A stretch of DNA of 46,484 nucleotides from an uncultured Myxococcales bacterium (GTDB lineage Bacteria; Myxococcota_A; Polyangia; Polyangiales; Polyangiaceae): assembly GCA_937872925.1 (NCBI GenBank), contig CALMUT010000152.1, positions 1-46,484 on the forward strand. Direction: 5' to 3'. This document shows, piece by piece, positions 7,354 through 14,551 of this stretch. Within the stretch, counting starts at the first letter, position 1; each line of letters starts with the position of its first letter. Position numbers and translations under genes: made by a program. The notes beneath the pieces were generated by a model. The model did no database searches. It saw only the letters and a program-made list of their open reading frames with translations, and was not told the origin of the DNA.

Positions 7354-8684
7354 CCACCAAACCAGCGACGCCAGAAGGGACCTTCCTTCTTCTCCTCCGC
7401 TGGCGCCTGCGCCATGCGCTGACGCGGGGGTGGAGGTGGCGCGCGACGCGGGGGCGGCTGCGGGGGCGCGGCGGCGGGCTGAACGGCGGGGGCAGCGGGC
7501 ACGGCGGCCGGTGCCGGTGCCGGTGCCGGTGCCGGTGCCGGTGCTGGTGCTGCCGCGGCGGGTTGGGAGGCTGCTTCGTCAAAAAGGGCGTCGAGTCCCC
7601 ACGCGCTGGGATCCTCGAACCCGCCCGACTTCGCTTCGATGCCGGGAGTGCCGAGTCGCGACGGCTCTTCGGTCATCACGCTCCCCGGGCTCGCGGAGAA
7701 ATCGTGCAGCGCGTCGATGATGAGGTCGCCCATTCCGCTGGCATCCCCCGCCTCCGGCTTCTTGCGGGACACGCGCTGATCCGCCGCGCCAGCAACCAGC
7801 TTGCCGATATCCAGGTAGTTCGCAGGGGGTAGACGCGTGAGCAGGACGCTCAAATCTCGCGCCATGTCGTCGGCGACGGGGTAGCGCTGCGCCGGGCTGC
7901 CCGCGAGCGCCCGCCCCAATACCGCAATCACGTCTTCCGGGATGTCCGGTCTGAACTGTCGGGGATCAGGGATCACGGCGTCGCGCACCAACTTGAAGGT
8001 CTCGACGTCGCTCGCGCCGAGGAACAACCGGCGACCCGTGAGCATTTCCCAAAGCAAGATCCCGGCAGCAAAGATGTCTACGCGACGATCGGTCTTTTCT
8101 CCGCGCGTTACCTCTGGCGCAAGGTAGCCAAACTTGCCCTTCACAATGTCCTCGTCCTCAGAGGTCAGATGAGAGCTGGCTTTCGCCAGACCGAAGTCCA
8201 CAAGTTTCACTTCGCCGAACCGCGTCATCAGCACGTTGTGGGGAGAGATATCGCGGTGCACGATGTCCAAAGGACGCCCGGAGTGGTCCTTGGCGTTGTG
8301 GGCGTAGGAAAGCCCTTCGCAAACGTCGAGGGCAATGCGGCACGCCACTTCCACGGCCATGCGCTCCTGACGCCCCGCTAGGTACTCTAGAACCTCCTTG
8401 AGGTCGGCGCCGTCAACGAACTCCATCACGATGAAGTGCGCCCCACCGCCCTGGCCGATATCGAATACCTGCACGCAGCGCGAGTGACTCAGGTAAGCGC
8501 CGAGGCGCGCTTCATCGAGGAACATGTTGATGAAGTCGCGGTTGGCGCTGAGCTTGGGCAGCACTCGCTTGATCGCCACTTTCTTGCGAAACCCTTCGAT
8601 ACCGGCGCTCTCGCCTCGGTACACCTCCGCCATGCCTCCCGCGGCTATCTTCTCGACGATGTGGTAGCGCTGGCTTTCACTCAT
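7350..8684 (-). CDS. Hanks-type Ser/Thr protein kinase with Ala-Pro/Pro-rich tail
   Basis: A 444-residue kinase. The kinase domain occupies about 7-275: glycine loop AAGGMAEVY (14-22), ATP-binding Lys39 in VAIKR, alpha-C Glu58, catalytic loop HRDISPHN (143-150), DFG 163-165, APE 189-191. All catalytic residues are present. The rest is low complexity: an Ala-Pro dipeptide run (about 378-395), a Pro-rich stretch, and a basic, Trp-containing end (FWRRWFGG). No transmembrane helix is obvious, so it is probably cytosolic. First gene of the kinase-thioesterase-hydrolase operon; the leader region upstream contains an intrinsic-terminator-like hairpin (8790-8820). HRDISP kinases are typical of Myxococcota. 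Confidence 0.93.
   Translation of the reverse strand: MSESQRYHIVEKIAAGGMAEVYRGESAGIEGFRKKVAIKRVLPKLSANRDFINMFLDEARLGAYLSHSRCVQVFDIGQGGGAHFIVMEFVDGADLKEVLEYLAGRQERMAVEVACRIALDVCEGLSYAHNAKDHSGRPLDIVHRDISPHNVLMTRFGEVKLVDFGLAKASSHLTSEDEDIVKGKFGYLAPEVTRGEKTDRRVDIFAAGILLWEMLTGRRLFLGASDVETFKLVRDAVIPDPRQFRPDIPEDVIAVLGRALAGSPAQRYPVADDMARDLSVLLTRLPPANYLDIGKLVAGAADQRVSRKKPEAGDASGMGDLIIDALHDFSASPGSVMTEEPSRLGTPGIEAKSGGFEDPSAWGLDALFDEAASQPAAAAPAPAPAPAPAPAPAAVPAAPAVQPAAAPPQPPPRRAPPPPPRQRMAQAPAEEKKEGPFWRRWFGG
7509..7550. repeat. GGTGCC hexanucleotide tandem repeat inside the kinase gene
   Basis: About six to seven near-perfect copies of GGTGCC (the last ones GGTGCT), read on the minus strand as alternating Pro and Ala codons. 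A six-base unit is in frame, so copy-number change would alter linker length without a frameshift. Confidence 0.8.
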
Positions 8685-8789
8685 TTTCGGCTGGTCTCAC
8701 TTGCTCGGGTAGCCCCGCATGATTTCACGGATCGGCGCCGGTCGAAAGGCCGAGTCTGGCTCCTCGGAGCCCATGCTGCCGGAGAATAT

Positions 8790-8820
8790 GCGGTAAAAAC
8801 GGCGGTTTATCCAAAACCGC
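8790..8820 (-). terminator. Intrinsic-terminator-like hairpin, minus strand
   Basis: Plus-strand GCGGTTT (8802-8808) pairs perfectly with AAACCGC (8814-8820) across a 5-nt loop. Read on the minus strand, the stem is followed after one base by G and five T (complement of 8794-8799), the layout of a rho-independent terminator. It lies about 105 nt upstream of the kinase start, so a kinase transcript starting beyond it would cross it in its leader. Confidence 0.5.
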
Positions 8821-8831
8821 GGGCGGGCCAG

Positions 8832-8864
8832 CTGAGCGTGGGCGCCACGCTCAGTGTTTTGTTG
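8832..8864 (+). terminator. Intrinsic-terminator-like hairpin, plus strand
   Basis: CTGAGCGTGG (8832-8841) and CCACGCTCAG (8845-8854) form a perfect 10-bp stem with a 3-nt loop, followed directly by TGTTTTGTTG. That is a strong rho-independent terminator signature on the plus strand, but no plus-strand gene lies upstream. It sits about 80 nt before the 8945 start, so it could be an attenuator of that gene, the end of a small RNA from 8685-8830, or, read as DNA, a 23-bp palindromic operator. Confidence 0.55.
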
Positions 8865-8944
8865 CTGGCATTTGGCAGGCGGGTGAGGATGCGCTCAGTA
8901 GCCGGGCACGCGCCACCGAATTGGACGATTCCCCCGGAGCTGCC

Positions 8945-10714
8945 ATGACCCGAAGGGATTTTTACAGCCTGAGCCGGCCGGTGCAAGAGCGCCTGCTGGA
9001 TTCCTTTCACGCGCGCTACGCACCGCTACCGATCTTGGTGAAACACGGCCCGCGCCGGACCTCCCTAGCATGGCTCGCGGTGAGCATTGCTGGCGCTATC
9101 GCCGCGATGCTGCTGTGGACCCTGGGATTCGGCAACGCCGCGAGCTTTTTGTCCCTGCACCCGCTCCCCTTTGCGCTGCTGTTCGCGATAGCACTGGGCT
9201 CGACCATTACTGGAGTCATCTGCGCCGTAGCCCACGCGGTCCACACCCAAAGCCTGCCGTTCCCCCCCGGCATCTATCTGTTTCCGGCGTGCTTGATCGA
9301 CGCGCGGGACGATCGCCTTGAGGTGCATAGTCTCTCGGAGTTGAGCCACGCGGCAGGCTCCGGCTCAAGCGTGACCGTCAGCATTGGAGCCACCAGCTTT
9401 TCCTTGCCCGTTTCGGATCCGGGGCTGACCGCTGAGGCTGTATCGCGCATCCAAGCCGCGGCAGCACAGCTGGGCCAAGCAGACGAAAAGCTCATCTTCG
9501 AGCTCGACCCGCTGACGGAACCGTCAGTGCTCAGCCCTCTGGCCCCGCAGCAACCGCTCACCAGCGATCGCCCGATCTGGATCCGCCTGCGATTTGCCAT
9601 CGGCGGTGGACTCGGACTGCTACTGGGCATCGGCATGTTTAGCTTGCGCAATGACATGAGTGATCAGCGCATGTTCGCCCGAGCGCGCAGTCTGGACAGC
9701 GTCGAAGGCTACGCCGCGTACTTGGCGCGCGGGCAGGCACACCGCGATGTCGTTGAGCACGAGCTAATGCCACGGGCGAAGCTGCGCTTGGCTATCGCAG
9801 AGGGAAGTGTGGACGCGATTGACGCCTTCACGCGAGAGCACTCCGCTGACAAAATCCAGCACGAAGTCGAGATCGCCCGGCGCAACGCCCTGATCGCCGA
9901 GTTCGAACAAGTACGTAAAGAAGGCACGCTGGCGGCCCTCTTGGGTTACGCCGCTCGCCGCCCCAAACACGGAATGGGCAAACCCTACGAACAAGCGCTG
10001 CATGCTCCGTACGCACTCGAACTGCAGCGCTACCGCAAGCGAGCTCCCGAGGACAGCGAGCTGCCGGACGTGGTGGAACAGTTGATCGCATACTCGGAAA
10101 AGGCCGGCGCCAAGAAGGTGGGCGACAAGTTCTTGGGCTCCGACGTGAAAGTGCATTTCCTGCGCTTGAAGTCGCAGACGATCCATCGTGCGGACCAGGC
10201 GGTCAGCAAGAACCCGATGTTCAACGGCGTGAGTTCCCTGCCGACGAGATACTTCTCCGACACAAAGTTAGCCGAGCACACCAAAGGCGCTGCAGAGTCC
10301 CTCGCGGCCAGCCTTTCAGCAGGGTTCAACAGCGAGATCTTGCGGTTTTCTGCTGGCGAGAGTTGGGTGGGGGATGAAGAGAGCGTCGCTCCCGCAAAAG
10401 CTCCAAGAATCGTCGTGCATTATCGGGTGGAGTGGTCCGGTGGAGCCCACGCGAGCAAGAAGCCCCGCGGCGTGTTCATCGGACTCTACGTCTTCTTCCG
10501 CGCGCGGATTGAAATGGCTGGCGCTGAACCGGTGATCTTGTCCAAGTACACCGCCGGGCAGAATGTGCCGCTAGAAAAGCTCGCAGAGTTCTCCGGTGCG
10601 GACGCGGCAGGCACGGCGGAAACCGCGATCTACACCGGAATGCTGCAGGAAGCGTTCGCAGAATTCCAAAAGGAACACTTAGCCAAATGGTTCAAAGCCA
10701 ACGCTGGCAAATAG
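8945..10714 (+). CDS. Membrane-anchored protein with helical repeats, unknown function
   Basis: A 589-residue protein I do not recognise. It has two transmembrane segments near the N-terminus (about 41-61 and 75-97), a soluble stretch, a third segment at about 215-234, and then a charged, mostly helical region with repeating units (for example LAIAEGSVDAIDAFTREH and related segments between about 250 and 350) that looks TPR-like. The C-terminal third is mixed alpha/beta. The start is the ATG at 8945, five bases after GGAG (8936-8939); an upstream in-frame TTG at 8921 is ignored. The next gene begins 4 nt after the stop, so the two are probably co-translated. Confidence 0.75.
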   Translation: MTRRDFYSLSRPVQERLLDSFHARYAPLPILVKHGPRRTSLAWLAVSIAGAIAAMLLWTLGFGNAASFLSLHPLPFALLFAIALGSTITGVICAVAHAVHTQSLPFPPGIYLFPACLIDARDDRLEVHSLSELSHAAGSGSSVTVSIGATSFSLPVSDPGLTAEAVSRIQAAAAQLGQADEKLIFELDPLTEPSVLSPLAPQQPLTSDRPIWIRLRFAIGGGLGLLLGIGMFSLRNDMSDQRMFARARSLDSVEGYAAYLARGQAHRDVVEHELMPRAKLRLAIAEGSVDAIDAFTREHSADKIQHEVEIARRNALIAEFEQVRKEGTLAALLGYAARRPKHGMGKPYEQALHAPYALELQRYRKRAPEDSELPDVVEQLIAYSEKAGAKKVGDKFLGSDVKVHFLRLKSQTIHRADQAVSKNPMFNGVSSLPTRYFSDTKLAEHTKGAAESLAASLSAGFNSEILRFSAGESWVGDEESVAPAKAPRIVVHYRVEWSGGAHASKKPRGVFIGLYVFFRARIEMAGAEPVILSKYTAGQNVPLEKLAEFSGADAAGTAETAIYTGMLQEAFAEFQKEHLAKWFKANAGK

Positions 10715-10718
10715 CGTA

Positions 10719-11522
10719 ATGGTTCCCGATTCGCTGCGCCCTTTGCTCGTATTCGCCCTGGTCTCGAACCTTTATGGCAGCGGGATTGTCGCCACGCTGG
10801 CCCTTCGCGCCAACACGCATCCTCTGCCCACGCCGTTTTCGTTGAAGAAGTTCTACGCGCTCATGGGGTGGGCGCCACTGACCTTCGCGAGCCTGGGCCT
10901 GCTGATCAGCCCGCGCTACTTCGCCTTCTTTTTCCTCGCGGGGTCGGCGGGCATCGTCGGCGAAGTGCTGGTTTCCATCCTGTGGCGGAACTACTTCGCG
11001 GAACCGATTTGGGTGTATTCCTATGGCGCCAAGGTGCGCGGCGATACCAGCTCCTTGAACTTCCTGCCCTGGGCCGTCGGCGCGCTGTTGTTCCACCTGA
11101 CCAGCAAGGTGCTCGGTGCGGAGGTCGGCTTTGCCCAAGTGCAGCGGCCCATGCTGATCGCGGCGGCGTCCGTCACTGTGGGGGTGCTCGCGGGATTTCC
11201 GTTGCGGCGCCTGACCGCCGCACGCCTGCGGCAATTCTCGGGCGGCGCGTTTGCAGTATTCTGTCTGCCCATCGCGACGACCGCGATCGCCCTCGGGGTG
11301 CTGTGCGGCCCGTGGTGGCCCGCTGCCATGGGAACCTTCGCCGTCGTGGGCTTCTATACGGAGTATTCCTACGGCCGCGGCATGAGCATGTTCTTCGCGC
11401 GGGGACTGTGGACCTACCAGCGCTGGCCCATCGATCAGGGCCACAGCAGCTTTGTGACGTTCCCGCTGTGGGCGCTGGGCGGGCTCTATTTCTACTTCGT
11501 GACGGCCACGCTGGGCGTGTGA
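10719..11522 (+). CDS. Polytopic membrane protein with an internal duplication
   Basis: A 267-residue integral membrane protein with about six to seven hydrophobic segments. Two parts look like copies of each other: residues about 92-125 and 225-258, both reading aromatic-Phe-Ala...W-x-Y, then SS, then F-x-PW-A-x-G or FPLWALGG. The protein may therefore have two pseudo-symmetric halves. I do not recognise the family; a transporter-like or enzyme-like role is possible but not shown. It starts 4 nt after the previous stop, without a clear Shine-Dalgarno, which suggests translational coupling. It converges with the desaturase gene, with only 16 nt between stops. Confidence 0.75.
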   Translation: MVPDSLRPLLVFALVSNLYGSGIVATLALRANTHPLPTPFSLKKFYALMGWAPLTFASLGLLISPRYFAFFFLAGSAGIVGEVLVSILWRNYFAEPIWVYSYGAKVRGDTSSLNFLPWAVGALLFHLTSKVLGAEVGFAQVQRPMLIAAASVTVGVLAGFPLRRLTAARLRQFSGGAFAVFCLPIATTAIALGVLCGPWWPAAMGTFAVVGFYTEYSYGRGMSMFFARGLWTYQRWPIDQGHSSFVTFPLWALGGLYFYFVTATLGV

Positions 11523-11538
11523 TCGGATCAGTCCCGGC

Positions 11539-12447
11539 TCAGGTCTGGCGCACGGGCTCAAGCACCGATGTCGGTCCGCTGAGTTGTGGCGTTTCGTGGG
11601 GATCGCTGACGAGATTGCGGTGCAGCACTTTGGCGGGCGGCTTGCGCAAGTCCCGCACCAATCCCACCCAAGACAACAGCTTGAGCAGATAGTAGCTGAT
11701 ATCGATTTCCCACCAGAAGAAGCCCTGGTTGGCACTGGCTTGGTAGTAGTGGTGGTTGTTGTGCCAGCCCTCGCCGAGGGTGATTAGCGCAAACAGAAAT
11801 GAGTTCTTGCTCGTGTCCGTGGTGCGATAGCGACGCCTGCCCCAGATGTGGGTGAATGAATTGATGGTGAATGTTCCGTGATAGAGCAACACCGTGGACA
11901 GAAAGAACCCGCCGAAGAGCGCACTCGCTCCGCCAAAATACACACACAGGACCGCCAACAACGTTGGGGGCACGAGGTAGTGGCGGTTCAGCCAGCGCAA
12001 CTCCGGGTACTTGGCAAAGTCCTTGATTCGAGTGAAGGGAGTCTGGTCATACTTCTCGCAAACAATCCAGCCAATGTGGCTCCACCAGAAGCCCTTGCGC
12101 GGCGAGTGCACATCCTGATCCGTATCGCTGAACTTGTGATGGTCGCGATGGTGCCCCGCCCACCACAGCACGCCCTTCTGCGCCGCCATGGTTCCACCCC
12201 AGGCCATCAAGAACTGCATGATGCGTCCCATCTTATAGGAGCGGTGAGCGAAGTAGCGATGATAGCCGGCCGTGATGAAGAACATGCGGGCAACGTACAG
12301 CGCGAAGCACAGCACGCCGTCGCGCCAGCTGATGCCAGTCCAAATCAACCCAAGGGGCGCCAAGTGCATGAGCACAAAGGGAAAGCTCTTGATCCAGCTC
12401 ACGCTTTCGTCGGGCGCGCGTTCGAGTCGGTAGCCGCTTTGCATCAC
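11539..12447 (-). CDS. Acyl-CoA/fatty-acid delta-9-type desaturase
   Basis: A 302-residue membrane di-iron desaturase. All three histidine boxes of the acyl-CoA desaturase family are present: HRYFAH (63-68), HHRDHH (99-104) and HNNHH (229-233), plus the accessory NSFTH (196-200). Hydrophobic segments flank the boxes as expected. It should introduce a cis double bond into a saturated acyl chain, most likely stearoyl/palmitoyl-CoA at delta-9, using an external electron donor that is not encoded nearby. Length matches bacterial homologues. Single gene, divergent from the MsrA gene. Confidence 0.93.
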   Translation of the reverse strand: MMQSGYRLERAPDESVSWIKSFPFVLMHLAPLGLIWTGISWRDGVLCFALYVARMFFITAGYHRYFAHRSYKMGRIMQFLMAWGGTMAAQKGVLWWAGHHRDHHKFSDTDQDVHSPRKGFWWSHIGWIVCEKYDQTPFTRIKDFAKYPELRWLNRHYLVPPTLLAVLCVYFGGASALFGGFFLSTVLLYHGTFTINSFTHIWGRRRYRTTDTSKNSFLFALITLGEGWHNNHHYYQASANQGFFWWEIDISYYLLKLLSWVGLVRDLRKPPAKVLHRNLVSDPHETPQLSGPTSVLEPVRQT

Positions 12448-12532
12448 CCAATGACGCTAGCGAAGGCTCGTGAACCTGGTGTCAGGATTTGGCCACACTG
12501 ACGTCACTATTCGCACAAATTCCCGGCAATTA

Positions 12533-12547
12533 GCGCCACTCTGGCGC
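12533..12547. repeat. Short perfect palindrome between desaturase and MsrA genes
   Basis: GCGCCA (12533-12538) and TGGCGC (12542-12547) are exact reverse complements around CTC. It lies in the 206-nt divergent gap, 86 nt before the desaturase start and about 107 nt before msrA, where an operator for either gene could sit. A chance palindrome is quite possible in DNA this GC-rich. Confidence 0.25.
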
Positions 12548-12653
12548 GGAGACCCAGCGCTGGCTTCAGGCATTCGCTCCGGCCTGCTCTCGGCTCCGCG
12601 CGGCACCGAGGTAACCGGGGCGGCGCGGAGGGCGTACACTTTGGGTGGCATAT

Positions 12654-13331
12654 ATGACGATTCGACGCTGGCTGTACGCAGCTATTCTTGTTTCCCTGAC
12701 GGCCTGCGTGGGCGGGTGCACCAAGAGCGAACGCATCGGAGAAACCACGACGCTCTCCTCCGAGCGACCCAAGTACACGCCGCCCAAGAAGACGGACCTA
12801 TTCGGCGGCACCTGCGTGCGGTCGGAGCCTGGCTGCGAGCAGCCCAAACAGGTTGCGATCTTAGCGGGCGGCTGCTTTTGGGGGATGGAAGAGATACTAC
12901 GAGGGATCCCCGGCGTGCTCGCCACCGAAGTCGGATACACCGGCGGCGGCACGAAGTCCCCGGGCTACAATGAGGTGAAGACCGGCGACAGCGGACACGC
13001 CGAATCGGTGCGCGTTGCCTTCAATCCCGAGAAGATCAGCTACGAGGACCTGCTCGAGAAGTGGTTCTTCCGCATGCACGATCCAACGACGGAGAACCGC
13101 CAAGGCAACGACGTCGGCACCCAGTATCGCTCCGCCATCTTCTACCTGACCCCGGAGCAAAGACGCGTCGCCGAGGTTGTGAAGAAACGAGTGAATGCGA
13201 GCGGCAAATGGGAGTCGCCAGTCGTAACGCAAATCGTGGCGGCCTCCGCCTTCACGCCAGCGGAGGCCTACCACCAGAAATACTTGCAGAAGAACCCCAA
13301 CGGGTACACCTGCCACTATTTGCGGGACTGA
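12654..13331 (+). CDS. msrA: Peptide-methionine (S)-S-oxide reductase, lipoprotein form
   Basis: A 225-residue MsrA, which reduces the S-epimer of methionine sulfoxide in proteins. The catalytic motif GGCFWG has Cys74, followed by the usual GYTGG (94-98), GDSGHAE and the YHQKYL block. A Cys in GYTCHYL near the end may act in resolving. Unusually it begins with a lipoprotein signal peptide (residues 1-17; LTAC with Cys18, or VGGC with Cys22) and a linker of about 45 residues, which puts it in the envelope rather than the cytosol. I start at ATG 12654, five bases after GGGTGG; GTG at 12645 is the alternative. Confidence 0.92.
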   Translation: MTIRRWLYAAILVSLTACVGGCTKSERIGETTTLSSERPKYTPPKKTDLFGGTCVRSEPGCEQPKQVAILAGGCFWGMEEILRGIPGVLATEVGYTGGGTKSPGYNEVKTGDSGHAESVRVAFNPEKISYEDLLEKWFFRMHDPTTENRQGNDVGTQYRSAIFYLTPEQRRVAEVVKKRVNASGKWESPVVTQIVAASAFTPAEAYHQKYLQKNPNGYTCHYLRD

Positions 13332-13399
13332 TTCAAACCCATGCCACGAGCAGCGCAAGCCCCATCGATTCGAAGGAAATCATGGGCTAGGCTAGCCCG

Positions 13400-14548
13400 A
13401 TGAAGATCGAGCGCATCGGTATCATGACGGGCGGTGGCGACTGCCCCGGGCTCAATTCGGTCATCCGAGCAGTCGTGCGCACCGCCACGCGCGTCTATGG
13501 CTGGAAAGTTCTGGGCATCGAAGACGCTTTCAACGGATTGATCGACCTGAACTACCGCTCGCCTCGGGGCAATACTTGGCTAACCGAAGACAGCGTGGAG
13601 GACCTGATCTCACGGGGAGGTACCTGCATCGGCACTTCGAATCGCTCCGATCCATTTCGGTTTGCCGCGAAGAAGGATGGGGTGCTGCAGGAGACGGACG
13701 TGTTCGAACGCGTGCTGGAGAACTATAAGAAGCTCAACCTCGACGCGCTGGTCAGCGTGGGCGGCGATGGGTCCATGGGGATCGCCGCCAAAGCCATCGA
13801 GCGCGGAATGCCAAACATCATCGGCGTACCGAAGACCATCGACAATGACCTGGGTTCGACCGACGCTACCTTCGGATTCGACACAGCCGTCAATATTGCC
13901 ACGGACGCCATTGATCGCCTGCGCGATACGGCAGAGAGCCACGACCGCGTCATGCTGGTCGAAGTCATGGGGCGCAACGCCGGCTGGATCGCATTGCATG
14001 CCGGGCTCGCGGGCGGCGCGCACTGTATCCTGCTGCCGGAGATCCCCTACAACCTAGAACCCGTTGCAGCACAGATCCGCCGCCGCCGCGTAACGGGGCG
14101 CCCCTACAGCATCGTCGTGGTCGCCGAGGGTGCACGCCCCGTCGCCGGCACCGAGAGCGTTCTGGAACAGCGAGACATTGGCGCCATGGCACGCTTATTC
14201 GGGGCGGCGGCGCGGGTTGCGGAAGGGCTGCACGATCTGATCAAACTTGAACTGCGGTACACCGTGCTCGGACATCTACAGCGGGGCGGCAGTCCGACGT
14301 CCTTCGACCGCATTCTGGGCAGCCGCTACGGCGAGCAGGCGGTGCACCTGATCGCCCGCGGCGAGTTCGGGAAGATGGTCGCGTTGCGAGGGGATCAGAT
14401 CGTCGCGGTGCCCATCGCCGAAGCAGTCGCGGCACCCAAGCTGGTTACGCCGGACCATCCGTTGGTGCAGACGGCACGTGCCCTCGGCGTCATCTTTGGG
14501 GACGAGGCGGACGTGCGGGCCGATATTCCAAGCATGGCGCCGCGTTGA
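13400..14548 (+). CDS. pfkA: 6-phosphofructokinase, probably ATP-dependent
   Basis: A 382-residue phosphofructokinase catalysing phosphorylation of fructose 6-phosphate in glycolysis. The N-terminal phosphate loop TGGGDCPGLN (10-19), GGDGS (121-125) and PKTIDND (144-150, catalytic Asp148) are clear, as is MGRNAGWIA. The residue aligned with E. coli Gly104 is Gly124, which favours ATP; the residue aligned with E. coli Gly124 is Lys145, as in PPi-using enzymes and in actinobacterial ATP-PFKs. This places it in the group III (mixed-substrate) family with a likely ATP preference. It ends 3 nt before the convergent propeller-lipoprotein stop. Confidence 0.92.
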   Translation: MKIERIGIMTGGGDCPGLNSVIRAVVRTATRVYGWKVLGIEDAFNGLIDLNYRSPRGNTWLTEDSVEDLISRGGTCIGTSNRSDPFRFAAKKDGVLQETDVFERVLENYKKLNLDALVSVGGDGSMGIAAKAIERGMPNIIGVPKTIDNDLGSTDATFGFDTAVNIATDAIDRLRDTAESHDRVMLVEVMGRNAGWIALHAGLAGGAHCILLPEIPYNLEPVAAQIRRRRVTGRPYSIVVVAEGARPVAGTESVLEQRDIGAMARLFGAAARVAEGLHDLIKLELRYTVLGHLQRGGSPTSFDRILGSRYGEQAVHLIARGEFGKMVALRGDQIVAVPIAEAVAAPKLVTPDHPLVQTARALGVIFGDEADVRADIPSMAPR

Positions 14549-14551
14549 CGC

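Larger units (their letters stand above)
8685..8944. other. 260-nt divergent intergenic region with two hairpins
   Basis: This separates the minus-strand kinase operon (start 8684) from the plus-strand membrane-protein genes (start 8945). No coding frame is convincing. It contains two perfect stem-loops, each followed by a T tract on one strand (listed separately), which is odd between divergent genes. Promoters must lie here but none is clear. GGAG at 8936-8939 is the ribosome-binding site of the 8945 gene. Confidence 0.6.

Noticed and set aside
8685..8830. A tRNA or other structured RNA gene in the divergent gap
   Set aside because: I could not find a cloverleaf or known RNA motif; only the hairpins listed as terminators are visible.
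10692..11735. A long minus-strand open frame across the 10719 membrane-protein gene
   Set aside because: Its translation is rich in His, Gln, Arg and Glu without domains, and the plus-strand frame is clearly a membrane protein. It is a high-GC shadow.
13400..14548. PPi-dependent phosphofructokinase
   Set aside because: The decisive position is GGDGS (Gly) rather than GGDDT (Asp), which points to ATP despite the Lys in PKTIDND.
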